From Methanobacteriota archaeon (GTDB taxonomy: Archaea > Halobacteriota > Methanomicrobia > Methanomicrobiales > Methanoculleaceae): a stretch of DNA of 17,248 nucleotides. The notes under the pieces were generated by a model. That model searched no databases. It was not told where the DNA came from and saw nothing but the letters and a program-made list of their open reading frames with translations. Made by a program: the position numbers and the translations under genes. Below, piece by piece: positions 7,625 to 14,417 of this stretch. Numbering within the stretch: the first letter of the stretch is position 1; each line of letters opens with the position of its first letter. The stretch is from contig JAEWMO010000024.1 in the NCBI GenBank assembly GCA_023457135.1, forward strand, positions 1 to 17,248. Reading direction: 5' to 3'.

Positions 7625-7861
7625 TCAGAGCAGAGGCGCAATGGTCAGGATGTTATTGCCCCGGATGACGACGGTTCCCAGAGTGCGGCCCCGCTGATCG
7701 CCGGTATACTCGGTGGTCTCGTCCATGTGCAGGTTTAAGTGTTCGTCCACTGCCACAAGCCTGCCCTGGAGTTTCCTGCCGTCATCCTTGATCTCAACGA
7801 CAATTTTAGAGTCAACGAGTGAAAAAACCTTCTTTACGGGGAGTACAATGCCGTTAACCAT
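7625..7861 (-). CDS. Sm-like (LSm) RNA-binding protein
   Basis: 78 residues with the bipartite Sm fold: Sm1 at about 28-49 (GRKLQGRLVAVDEHLNLHMD) and Sm2 at about 61-73 (LGTVVIRGNNIL). The RGNNI loop and DEHLNL are the usual uridine-contact segments. Archaeal Sm proteins form six- or seven-membered rings that bind U-rich RNA and associate with tRNA processing and small RNAs; Hfq-like roles are proposed. ATG 7861 has no clear Shine-Dalgarno, but AT-rich DNA upstream on the minus strand (7866-7885, GAATATAACCATATAAG) may hold a box A. It is the first gene of the operon with the cysteine-cluster regulator. Confidence 0.9.
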   Translation of the reverse strand: MVNGIVLPVKKVFSLVDSKIVVEIKDDGRKLQGRLVAVDEHLNLHMDETTEYTGDQRGRTLGTVVIRGNNILTIAPLL

Positions 7862-7910
7862 CTGTTCTTATATGGTTATATTCGACTATTAAGGTTTGCA
7901 TGAACCGACT

Positions 7911-8025
7911 GCTGGCTGCTCGCAGCCAGCGGGAGGTGCGGCATAGTCAGGTGCCGCTGACGGACTGGTGGCTGCTCGCAACCGGCAGGAGGTGCGGCAT
8001 AGCCAGGTGCCGCTGGCGACTACCG
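7911..8025. repeat. tandem pair of 56-bp hairpin-forming repeats
   Basis: GGCTGCTCGCA begins at 7914 and again at 7970. The units share GGAGGTGCGGCATAG and CAGGTGCCGCTG and differ at a handful of positions. In each unit GCGGCA and TGCCGC form a 6-bp stem (7938-7943/7952-7957 and 7994-7999/8008-8013). The first unit also holds a perfect 8-bp stem with a CTCG tetraloop (7911-7930, GCTGGCTG and CAGCCAGC). Weaker echoes such as GGTGCCATAG follow to about 8150. The array lies upstream of the Sm-like gene and downstream of fbp. The stretch 8026-8217 contains no gene I can support. Confidence 0.7.
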
Positions 8026-8217
8026 GATGCCGCGGCGCCATCCGTTGCCGTTGCCGACCGGTGGACGCTGTGGCGCCATCAGGGGCCGCGGTGCCATAGT
8101 ATTGCAGAATGCCGGCTGCCGGCCACTGTGGTAACCGCAGAGGTGCCGCCGCCGACCCGTGACACCACGCACCGCCGGTATCGCGAGTGGCCGATATGCG
8201 GCCGGCCGGAAGTTCGA

Positions 8218-8227
8218 AAAAAAGAGG
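8218..8227 (-). terminator. oligo-T terminator of fbp
   Basis: On the minus strand the fbp stop codon is followed at once by CCTCTTTTTTCG, a T6 tract without a strong stem. It is nearly identical to the tract ending the Sm/HTH operon. Confidence 0.55.
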
Positions 8228-9325
8228 TTACTCGGGAAGATCTTCCCAGCGGTCCTTGAACTGCTTCTCGACGCCGGGGAGGGTGGTGTACTCCATCTCC
8301 TCGAGCGAGAGGCGGTGCGGTTCAAACGGCCCGTGGGCCCTGAGGACATCGGAGAGCTCGCAGCACCTGTCACGGACGCGGTCGAACGCCGGGTCGTCGA
8401 ACATGTCGGCAGGCCCGACCAGTTTCCCGTTGCTGACCTGGAACCCGAGGCAGATGACCCGCGGCGGTCCGTCGAACGCGGTGCAGTTTGCATCGCAGAC
8501 GCCTACCGGCATGAACGGGCCGTGGTGCGATCCGCGCATCCAGCCGGCCACGAGGATGGGTGTCCTGAAGGGGTCGATGACCTCACCGACCGAGGGGAAC
8601 CCGCTCTGCGCCCTGATGACCATGACCGGGTCGTCCTTCCCGACGTACCGGCCGGCCATGAGGTTCAGGCGCTGGGTGCTCGTGGATGCTGCAATCGCGC
8701 CGTTCCTCTTCCATACATACTTGATCACGTAGCGGCTCGGCGCTCCGATATAGGCAAGGAGGCTGTAGGACTCTTCGGGCGTGTTGAAGAGGATCTTGCG
8801 CTTCTCGATGACGTCGTGGACCTCGAAGGTGAACCCGTCATGCATCGAGGGGTCGATGACGAGGCCGGAGGTGCTGAACGGGTCGGCAAAGATCCGGTAG
8901 AGGAAGTAGTTCCACGCGCCGGGCTCGGTCTTGTCGGCCATGAAGACCAGGATCGGGTCCGAGCCGCGCTCTTCAAACTCCATCTCGGCGACGCCGGGCC
9001 CCATTCCCTTGACGTTGCCGCTGAACGCATCTGCGAGCAGGTCCTGGCCGGCGCCGTAGAGTTTCATCTCCTTGGCGATCCTGGCGCATTCGGTGAAGAC
9101 GTTCCACGCCAGCTTGTGGATCTCTTCATTGTCCTCGCCCTTAGTGTGCGTCATGATCAACTCGAGGTCGTCGCCGCAATGGGTGACGTGCGAGTCGATG
9201 ATGATGCTGCCTTCTGCTTCCTTGAGCATCCGGGCGGCTGTTTCAAGGAGCTTCGGGTGAGTGCGGGAGTGCCCCGGAAGACTGCCCACATCTGCTTTGA
9301 TCACGGACACGGTGGTTTTGACCAT
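8228..9325 (-). CDS. fbp: bifunctional fructose-1,6-bisphosphate aldolase/phosphatase
   Basis: Archaeal gluconeogenic enzyme that condenses dihydroxyacetone phosphate and glyceraldehyde 3-phosphate and then dephosphorylates the product to fructose 6-phosphate at one remodelling active site. The 365-residue length is typical. Metal ligands are visible as D12, H19 (DVGSLPGHS) and D52-D53 (CGDDLEL). The aldolase residues are in AGRYVGKDD, with Y227 and Schiff-base K230. The ligand segment THTKGEDNEEIH and the SMHDGFTFEV region are intact. Start ATG 9325 is supported by GTGGTGAT ending 5 bases upstream, complementary to the 16S rRNA tail. It appears monocistronic: it has its own promoter and a T6 terminator. 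The strictly one-way activity fits net sugar synthesis in an autotroph or methanogen. Confidence 0.95.
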   Translation of the reverse strand: MVKTTVSVIKADVGSLPGHSRTHPKLLETAARMLKEAEGSIIIDSHVTHCGDDLELIMTHTKGEDNEEIHKLAWNVFTECARIAKEMKLYGAGQDLLADAFSGNVKGMGPGVAEMEFEERGSDPILVFMADKTEPGAWNYFLYRIFADPFSTSGLVIDPSMHDGFTFEVHDVIEKRKILFNTPEESYSLLAYIGAPSRYVIKYVWKRNGAIAASTSTQRLNLMAGRYVGKDDPVMVIRAQSGFPSVGEVIDPFRTPILVAGWMRGSHHGPFMPVGVCDANCTAFDGPPRVICLGFQVSNGKLVGPADMFDDPAFDRVRDRCCELSDVLRAHGPFEPHRLSLEEMEYTTLPGVEKQFKDRWEDLPE

Positions 9326-9329
9326 TTAT

Positions 9330-9392
9330 AATCACCACTACCTAGCGGGCACAAGCCCTTACGACTAGTAGATAGGTATTACTGTATATGTA
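9330..9392 (-). promoter_or_regulatory. fbp promoter and ribosome-binding site
   Basis: On the minus strand CATATAC (9384-9390) is a possible box A, placing the start near 9362. The leader of about 36 bases contains a small GGGC-ttgt-GCCC hairpin and then GTAGTGGTGAT just before TATAA-ATG. CTACTAGTCGTAAG (9358-9371) overlaps the expected start and holds TAC-N5-GTAA, a weak look-alike of the dyads near the heat-shock-type regulator and cdc48; I do not count it as a site. Confidence 0.45.
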
Positions 9393-9792
9393 GGTGTTGA
9401 TGCCTTGAAAAAGGGTTGGCTGCGGCAGTTCATCAGCGCGATTGCCCCCTTCCTTATGGGCCCGGGTTTATACAGCAGATTTGCTTTACGGGGATTTCCG
9501 TCCTGACTTGCGGCCACTTTACGTTTTTAAAATGGTTTTGGTCACAATTTGGGATTCCGGGCGAACAATGAGCGTATCCCAGGATCTCAACGCTCAAAGG
9601 TCCCGCCGGCGTCGCGCGTCCTTGCCGGCAGGCGTTGTCCGGATGCGGCCGGGAGATGAGTCGGGAAATGCGGTGCGGGCCGGCGATGCATCCCTGCGGG
9701 TATGTGCGGCCGGATTTACGGGCCGCTTGAGGCCCATACCATCCGCGGTCCCGGGCAAAAATGTATTGGATTCCCGGGAGCGCTTCTCGGTT
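9393..9792. other. intergenic stretch between hsp20 and fbp
   Basis: About 400 bases with no gene I can support. A plus-strand frame starting at 9442 runs into the antisense of hsp20 and looks like codon-biased noise. TTTATACA (9468-9475) resembles a plus-strand box A but no credible frame follows. Short hairpins are present, for example GGGCC-gcttga-GGCCC at about 9720-9735. The hsp20-proximal part has its own terminator-like inverted repeat. Confidence 0.5.
9749..9779 (-). terminator. probable terminator downstream of hsp20
   Basis: TCCCGGG (9749-9755) and CCCGGGA (9773-9779) form a perfect 7-bp stem 14 bases beyond the hsp20 stop. Read on the minus strand, the loop contains CATTTTTG, a T5 run. 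The T-run lies within the loop and not after the stem, so it may work as an oligo-T terminator with a stabilising stem. Confidence 0.4.
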
Positions 9793-10245
9793 TCAATCGA
9801 TCCTGATCGATTTGCCCCGGGAGAACTTGACCTCCAGGACGCCGTGCTTGTAGTTCGACTGCATGGAGTCGGCGTCCACCGTCGGTATCTCGACCGAAGT
9901 CAGCTGGCTGGTGCCGGCAATGATCGTCAACGTACCGTTGATGAGTGACAGGTGAATAGCCTCCTTCTCGACGCCCGGGAGATCAATTGCCACCGTCACG
10001 TCATCATCGGTCGTATACATCTCTGCTATCGGCTCGATGGTCCCCTCGGACGAGGGTTCTGCCGGCGCCGCTACGGCCTCCATCTCCTCGGCCGGGATCT
10101 CCGTCTTGCCGGCGTCATGAAGAACGATCTTGAATCCGTAGGCAAACGGTCCGTTCTGGTCCCCCTGCTCTTTAAGCCCCTGCTCCATGAGGCGCTTCAT
10201 CAAATCGTTGAGTTGCTGGAAGATGTCTGCTGGACTGTCACTCAT
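9793..10245 (-). CDS. hsp20: Hsp20/alpha-crystallin small heat-shock protein
   Basis: ATP-independent holdase that binds unfolding proteins. From ATG 10245 it has 150 residues: an N-terminal helix (ADIFQQLNDLMKRLMEQ), the segment YGFKIVLHDAG, an Ala/Glu/Pro linker, and an alpha-crystallin domain from about 72 (DDVTVAIDLPGVEKEAIHLS) to the closing strand YKHGVLEVKF. The tail SIRID holds the I-x-I motif used for oligomer contacts. GTGAT lies 6 bases before ATG 10245, which decides this start over ATG 10251 and a longer 173-residue frame. It follows cdc48 on the same strand after 87 bases, so the two are probably co-expressed. An 18-bp palindrome (9795-9812) lies at its 3' end within coding sequence. 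Confidence 0.9.
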   Translation of the reverse strand: MSDSPADIFQQLNDLMKRLMEQGLKEQGDQNGPFAYGFKIVLHDAGKTEIPAEEMEAVAAPAEPSSEGTIEPIAEMYTTDDDVTVAIDLPGVEKEAIHLSLINGTLTIIAGTSQLTSVEIPTVDADSMQSNYKHGVLEVKFSRGKSIRID

Positions 10246-10281
10246 GTGCATCACGTTGTCTCTGTCCCTGTTGATGGTGAG

Positions 10282-10331
10282 GGGGGTTGAATACCCCCGG
10301 AGGGAGCGCCACATGGGCGGGGGGCGCTCCC
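10282..10331 (-). other. two strong hairpins between cdc48 and hsp20
   Basis: GGGAGCGCC (10302-10310) and GGCGCTCCC (10323-10331) form a perfect 9-bp stem that starts one base after the cdc48 stop. A second stem, GGGGG/CCCCC, spans 10282-10298. No T-tract follows, so classic termination is unlikely. The stems could act as a partial terminator, a processing or stability element, or a fold in the hsp20 leader. Confidence 0.5.
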
Positions 10332-10332
10332 G

Positions 10333-12759
10333 TCAGAACGCCATAGCCGACTGCGGTAGCGGGCGTTCGATCCTGGTCTTCAACTCCTTTGTGAGGCGTT
10401 TGATCTCGCTGAAGTCTTTCTTCCTTGCATAGACCGCGTCTTTGAGGGCCTGCATGAGGTTCTTGACTTCCTGCTCGATCTTCTCCGTCTCCTGCATTCT
10501 GGCACGGTTGACCGTCGAGACGGCTTCTTCGAGCGTCGACCGCTGCTCCTGGTTGTAGAGGATCTGCCAGGAGTGGCGTTCGTTCTCCTCAAGCCGGTCG
10601 ATGTCCAGCGTGCCTCTCACGCGGGAGAGGGCGTCTTCGAAGTGTTTCTTCGTGATCCTCACGTTGCCGATGGCCTGGCTCCGTTCTTCCTCGCTCTTTT
10701 TGCCCATCGCGGCAATGAACTCGCGCATGGCGGAGATCTTTGCCTCGCGGACCAGCGCCTCGATATCGGCGCCGACGTAACCCTCGGTCCTGTCGACCAG
10801 TTCCTCGATGTTGACGTCGCTTGCGAGGATCTCCCTGTTCCTCAGGTACACCTCGAAGATCTTCTTCCTGCCTTCCCGGTCGGGCGGCGGAACGTAGATG
10901 ATCCGGTCCAATCTGCCGGGGCGAAGCAGCGCCTCGTCCAACATGTCCGGGCGGTTGGTAGCGCCGAGAACCACGACATTGTTGAGCTCTTCGAGGCCGT
11001 CGAGCTCTGTCAGGATCTGACTTACCACACTTTCAGTTACGTGCGACGATCCTATATAAGCTCCGCGCTTTGGAAGAAGTGCGTCGATCTCGTCGAAAAA
11101 GATAATCGATGGCGCAGCTTGCCTCGCTTTTCTAAATACCTGCCGAACTCCGCGTTCTGACTCACCGACCCATTTCGAGAGGAGCTCGGGACCCTTTACG
11201 GAGATGAAATTGCTTTCGCTCTCGTTTGCGACCGCCTTTGCAAGGAGTGTCTTACCCGTTCCGGGGGGGCCGAAGAGCAGGATCCCGCGGGGGGGTTCGG
11301 TGTCGAGGCTGGCGAATATCTCCGGATATTTGAGCGGCCACTCAACAGCCTCCGCGAGCTCGGCTTTTACCTCATCAAGGCCTCCGACATCCTCCCATTT
11401 GACATCGGGGACCTCTACGAGCACCTCACGCATCGCGCTCGGCTCAACGTGCTTGTGCGCTTCGAGGAAGTCCTCGTTCGTGACGCGGAGCTGGTCGATG
11501 ATCTCGGCGGGGATCTCCTCCTCGATCTTGATCTGCGGGATGATCCGGCGGAGCGCGTGCATCGCCGCCTCTTTTGCGAGCAGCGCGATGTCGGCGCCGA
11601 CGAACCCGTGCGTCGAGCGGGCGTAGTCGTCGAGGTTGACGTCTTCGGCAAGCGGCATGCCGCGCGTGTGGATCTGGAAGATCTGCTGGCGTCCCTTGGT
11701 GTCCGGGATGCCGATCTCGATCTCGCGGTCGAACCGGCCGCCGCGCCGCAGAGCAGGGTCGATCATGTCCGGGAGGTTCGTTGCGGCGATGACCACGACC
11801 TGCCCCCGGGTCTTTAACCCGTCCATCAGGGCAAGGAGCTGGGCGACGATCCGGCGCTCGACCTCGCCTTTCACCTCTTCACGCTTGGGTGCGATCGAGT
11901 CGATCTCGTCGATGAAGATGATCGAGGGCGCGTTCTCCTGGGCCTCCTCAAAGACCTCGCGGAGACGCTCCTCGGACTCGCCGTAGTACTTGCTCATGAT
12001 CTCGGGGCCGGAGAGCGTGATGAAGTGGGCGTCCACCTCGCTTGCCACCGCTTTTGCGATCAGCGTCTTCCCCGTTCCCGGCGGGCCGTAGAGCAGGACG
12101 CCTTTCGGGGGCTCGATGCCGAGGCGCTCGAAGAGCTCGGGGTGGCGGAGGGGGAGCTCGATCATCTCCCGCACAAGCTGCAGTTCGCGGTCGAGGCCGC
12201 CGATGTCCTCGTAGTGGACGTCGCCCGCCACTGCCTCGCGCTGCCCTTCTTTCGGCTCGTAGGGGGTCTCTTTCAGCTCGATCTCGGTGCTGTCGGTGAC
12301 GATGGCGATGCCTTTCGGTGCCACTCTGGCGACCACGAACGTGAGCGGGTTGCCGAGGATACTGACCCGGATCTGCTGCCCCTCGGTGACCGGCCGGCCC
12401 CGGAGGATTCTTCCGAGGTACTGCTCGCCGCCCACCAGGCGGATGGGCTGGGTCGGCTGGATGGTCACCTTCTTCGCGTATCCGGCCTCGGTCTTGTGGA
12501 TCCTGACCTTGTCGTCGATCCCGGCCCCGACGTTGCTCCGGGTGCTGCCGTCGATGCGCAGCACGGCCTTGCCGGTATCCTGGGGGAACCCGGGCCATAT
12601 GAGCGTCGCCGCCTTCTGGCGCCCCTCGATCTCGACGACGTCGCCGCTGACGAGGCCGAGGGCCTTCATGGTGTCGATGCTCAGTCTGGCGATCCCACGC
12701 CCGGCATCTTCGTGGGCCGCCTCTTTTATGGTTACCTCAACGGATTCGGTGGTTGTCAT
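10333..12759 (-). CDS. cdc48: VAT/CDC48-family AAA+ ATPase
   Basis: Hexameric unfoldase, the archaeal p97/Cdc48, thought to feed substrates to the proteasome. In its 808 residues the N-domain covers about 1-180 (double-psi barrel, then the four-stranded subdomain). Ring D1 has Walker A GPPGTGKT at 225-232, pore loop KYYG at 257-260 and Walker B IIFIDEID at 280-287. Ring D2 has Walker A at 497-504, pore loop KWVG at 529-532 and Walker B IIFFDEID at 552-559. Both arginine-finger regions are intact. Residues from about 725 to 800 form a charged, coiled-coil-like tail ending LPQSAMAF, without the HbYX motif of proteasome-docking ATPases. It has its own promoter with a dyad at the start site, and hsp20 lies downstream. 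Confidence 0.96.
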   Translation of the reverse strand: MTTTESVEVTIKEAAHEDAGRGIARLSIDTMKALGLVSGDVVEIEGRQKAATLIWPGFPQDTGKAVLRIDGSTRSNVGAGIDDKVRIHKTEAGYAKKVTIQPTQPIRLVGGEQYLGRILRGRPVTEGQQIRVSILGNPLTFVVARVAPKGIAIVTDSTEIELKETPYEPKEGQREAVAGDVHYEDIGGLDRELQLVREMIELPLRHPELFERLGIEPPKGVLLYGPPGTGKTLIAKAVASEVDAHFITLSGPEIMSKYYGESEERLREVFEEAQENAPSIIFIDEIDSIAPKREEVKGEVERRIVAQLLALMDGLKTRGQVVVIAATNLPDMIDPALRRGGRFDREIEIGIPDTKGRQQIFQIHTRGMPLAEDVNLDDYARSTHGFVGADIALLAKEAAMHALRRIIPQIKIEEEIPAEIIDQLRVTNEDFLEAHKHVEPSAMREVLVEVPDVKWEDVGGLDEVKAELAEAVEWPLKYPEIFASLDTEPPRGILLFGPPGTGKTLLAKAVANESESNFISVKGPELLSKWVGESERGVRQVFRKARQAAPSIIFFDEIDALLPKRGAYIGSSHVTESVVSQILTELDGLEELNNVVVLGATNRPDMLDEALLRPGRLDRIIYVPPPDREGRKKIFEVYLRNREILASDVNIEELVDRTEGYVGADIEALVREAKISAMREFIAAMGKKSEEERSQAIGNVRITKKHFEDALSRVRGTLDIDRLEENERHSWQILYNQEQRSTLEEAVSTVNRARMQETEKIEQEVKNLMQALKDAVYARKKDFSEIKRLTKELKTRIERPLPQSAMAF

Positions 12760-12772
12760 ATGGACAATCTCT

Positions 12773-12823
12773 CCTCTTTTGGGTTTACCCTAAGTAAGTG
12801 TGATATAATATTTATAGTTTTCC
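12773..12823 (-). promoter_or_regulatory. cdc48 promoter with operator-like dyad and ribosome site
   Basis: On the minus strand GGAAAACTATAAATATTAT reads as a purine-rich BRE followed by a strong box A (CTATAAATA, centred near 12813), placing the start near 12787. CACTTACTTAGGGTAAAC (12783-12800) overlaps that start and contains TTAC-N5-GTAA. It matches the sequence before the regulator gene (5901-5918) at 13 of 18 positions. GAGGAG (12773-12778) lies about 13 bases before ATG 12759 as a distant Shine-Dalgarno. The promoter abuts the 3' end of the cyclo-ligase gene. Confidence 0.7.
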
Positions 12824-12826
12824 ACG

Positions 12827-13399
12827 TCACTTCCCGGCATTGCACCGGATAATCCCTTTTTCGGTAACGATGTAGTCCATCTTCACATCGTTTTCGTCGA
12901 TGGGGATGCTTCCTGCCTGCTGGGAGGAGAACGCGACGCCAACCTTCTTTACGTGCGGATACCGGCAGAGGAAACGGTCGTAGTATCCGGCACCATAACC
13001 GAGCCGGTTCCCTTCGGCATCGAAGGCGAGCATCGGTATGATGACGACCTCGACGTCCGCCGGCCGGGCCGGCAGTTCGTGGCCGATCGGTTCGGGGACG
13101 TTGAAGGTGCTCGGGACGAGGACCGAGGGGTCGGGCAGGTAGGAGAGGCGGAGGCCATGGGTCTCCCTCTCGATGATGGGCACGACGACCTGCACTCCCC
13201 GGCGATTTAAGGCGACGATCAGGTCCTCAGTCCCGGCCTCCGGGAACTTCGAGACGTAGACCATGACAGTCTTAACGCCGTTGAGGAGGTCGAGGAGGTG
13301 CCGGGTTATAACTGCACTGTGGGCGGCAATCTCTTGAGGAGAGAGAAGGAACCGGGCTTCTTTTGCCCGCTGGCGGAGGGCGGCCTTTGACTGGCTCAT
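12827..13399 (-). CDS. 5-formyltetrahydrofolate cyclo-ligase family protein
   Basis: Family members convert 5-formyltetrahydrofolate and ATP to 5,10-methenyltetrahydrofolate. The 190-residue product begins MSQSKAALRQRAKEARFLLS, as the family does. It carries the phosphate-binding signature LGYGAGYYDRF (133-143) and the preceding IIPMLAFDAEG. I prefer ATG 13399; the frame continues upstream to GTG 13465, which would overlap the neighbouring stop as GTGA, but the extra residues have no family character. No clear Shine-Dalgarno precedes ATG 13399; CTTTATG (13426-13432) may be a box A for a leaderless start. Methanogens mainly use tetrahydromethanopterin or sarcinapterin, so the true substrate here could differ. 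Confidence 0.88.
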   Translation of the reverse strand: MSQSKAALRQRAKEARFLLSPQEIAAHSAVITRHLLDLLNGVKTVMVYVSKFPEAGTEDLIVALNRRGVQVVVPIIERETHGLRLSYLPDPSVLVPSTFNVPEPIGHELPARPADVEVVIIPMLAFDAEGNRLGYGAGYYDRFLCRYPHVKKVGVAFSSQQAGSIPIDENDVKMDYIVTEKGIIRCNAGK

Positions 13400-13461
13400 T
13401 ACAGGGAGTTTTTGGTGAATCACACCATAAAGCATGCATATCCGGGGTGAGGCCGCACAAC

Positions 13462-13878
13462 TCACCTCTCCGGTGCGTGCCCCCCACCGCAGACCTCCCT
13501 GTACTGGCGGAGGGAGGATGCGAGAACCCGGGTCTTTCCGATCATGGCGGCGATGAGAAGGACGTCGAGGATCTCGTCGCGGGACGCGCCTTCTTTCATC
13601 GCAGCCCCCATGTGCACCTTCAGGCAGCTGTCCGCCCCCGCTCCCGCGGCGGCGGCAACGGCGACCAGTTCGGCGGTCTTGGGATCGAGGGACGCGGGCC
13701 GGGACGTCCGGTAATCGGCGACGGCGGAGAGCGCGAAGATGTCGGGCCGGTCCCGGAGGATGGAGAAGATGAAGGGGACGACGCCGAGCATATCCTTTAC
13801 GTCTTCGGTGATGTCGTCGCCGAGGTCGTCTGCGTGGGCGAGGAAGGTGTCGATGAGTTCTTTGCTACCGGGCTTCAT
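13462..13878 (-). CDS. carboxymuconolactone decarboxylase/AhpD-family protein, single-cysteine form
   Basis: 138-residue all-helical protein of the CMD/AhpD family. The core is at about 65-115: LDPKTAELVAVAAAAGAGAD, then C85LKVH89 and GASRDEILDVLLIAAMIG. AhpD-type peroxidase partners carry C-x2-C-x3-H. Here the first cysteine position is A82, and only C85 and H89 remain, so disulfide chemistry of the classic type is unlikely. ATG 13878 is preceded by TTCTATAAGGG (13890-13900) as a possible box A; no clear ribosome site is seen. The next gene on the strand is the cyclo-ligase, 62 bases away. The substrate is unknown. Confidence 0.85.
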   Translation of the reverse strand: MKPGSKELIDTFLAHADDLGDDITEDVKDMLGVVPFIFSILRDRPDIFALSAVADYRTSRPASLDPKTAELVAVAAAAGAGADSCLKVHMGAAMKEGASRDEILDVLLIAAMIGKTRVLASSLRQYREVCGGGHAPER

Positions 13879-14192
13879 CGGGATGTTCCCTTATAGAATT
13901 TAGACGGGAGTGGGGATAATTGTGCGGTTTCGGCTAGGGTGATGCAGGGGGAAAGTGGGTTGTGGAATTTCTGACTATCGGATATCCTATCCCTGAAACT
14001 TGATAGTGCTGTGAGTTCATGCCCCTACAGCAGTTGTAGAACTCCATTTTTGGGCATTTACTGGATAACATTGAGGGCGGCAGGACGGGGCTCGCCTCCC
14101 CCCGCGACAGCACCTTTTCCGAGCGTGATATCCGCTACGATCCGATGTACTGGGGTTGCCCGGAATATTCGCGGTTAAGGCTCCTACTGATA
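13879..14192. other. gene-poor spacer upstream of the RNA candidate
   Basis: No start-to-stop gene is supported. CTACA-gcagt-TGTAG (14025-14039) is a small hairpin followed by ATTTTTG. A plus-strand frame is open from about 14040 to 14221 (it includes SERDIRYDPMYWGCPEYSRL) but has no start codon near its beginning; it could be a remnant of a decayed gene or chance. From here base composition shifts toward AT relative to the flanking housekeeping genes. Confidence 0.4.
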
Positions 14193-14307
14193 GGACCCGT
14201 TTCTGTTGTGGTCCAAGACTAACCCTGCGGTAGATCCGTTGAGGATAAACATGGATACGGATCTTAAGTTCCTGCTCAAGAAAGGAGGAAACCGCGGGTG
14301 CAGGGTT
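14193..14307 (+). ncRNA. candidate structured RNA with a three-way junction
   Basis: P1 pairs CCTGCGGT (14224-14231) with ACCGCGGG (14291-14298), 8 bp with one G-U. P2 pairs AGATCCGT (14232-14239) with ACGGATCT (14257-14264), 8 perfect bp stacked directly on P1. P3 pairs TTCCT (14269-14273) with AGGAA (14286-14290) and abuts P1. A competing outer helix, AACCCTGC (14221-14228) with GCAGGGTT (14300-14307), is also perfect and excludes P1. A separate stem GGACC/GGTCC (14193-14197/14210-14214) precedes it. The G-U pair favours the plus strand, but a box A-like CTTTATGATATAG on the minus strand (near 14324-14336) could drive the opposite strand. It could be a small RNA or a leader element of the gene at 14418. 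I recognise no known family. Confidence 0.45.
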
Positions 14308-14417
14308 AACACCAAATTAGTAAACTATATCATAAAGCATCTCTTTGTAACTCTTACCTAATAGGTACTTAAATCGAAAAAACCGTTGGCGTAAGTATCC
14401 TTGGTTCCTTTAGTGGG

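Noticed and set aside
7900..8259. 119-codon plus-strand frame through the tandem repeats
   Set aside because: The peptide simply translates the hairpin repeats (Arg/Trp/Cys-rich) and overlaps the fbp 3' end.
8159..9331. 390-codon plus-strand frame opposite fbp
   Set aside because: Shadow of fbp, whose active-site residues are all on the minus strand.
9795..9812. 18-bp palindrome AATCGATCCTGATCGATT at the hsp20 3' end
   Set aside because: It encodes the SIRID tail and stop; the I-R-I motif explains the sequence, so a separate function is not needed.
9442..9948. 168-codon plus-strand frame between fbp and hsp20
   Set aside because: It runs about 150 bases into the antisense of hsp20, lacks a ribosome site, and has no recognisable domain.
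14251..14361. 36-residue plus-strand frame (MDTDLKFLLKKGG...) with GAGG upstream
   Set aside because: It lies inside the three-way-junction RNA candidate, whose stems explain the sequence better. Very short and without known relatives; it could be a leader peptide but I cannot support that.
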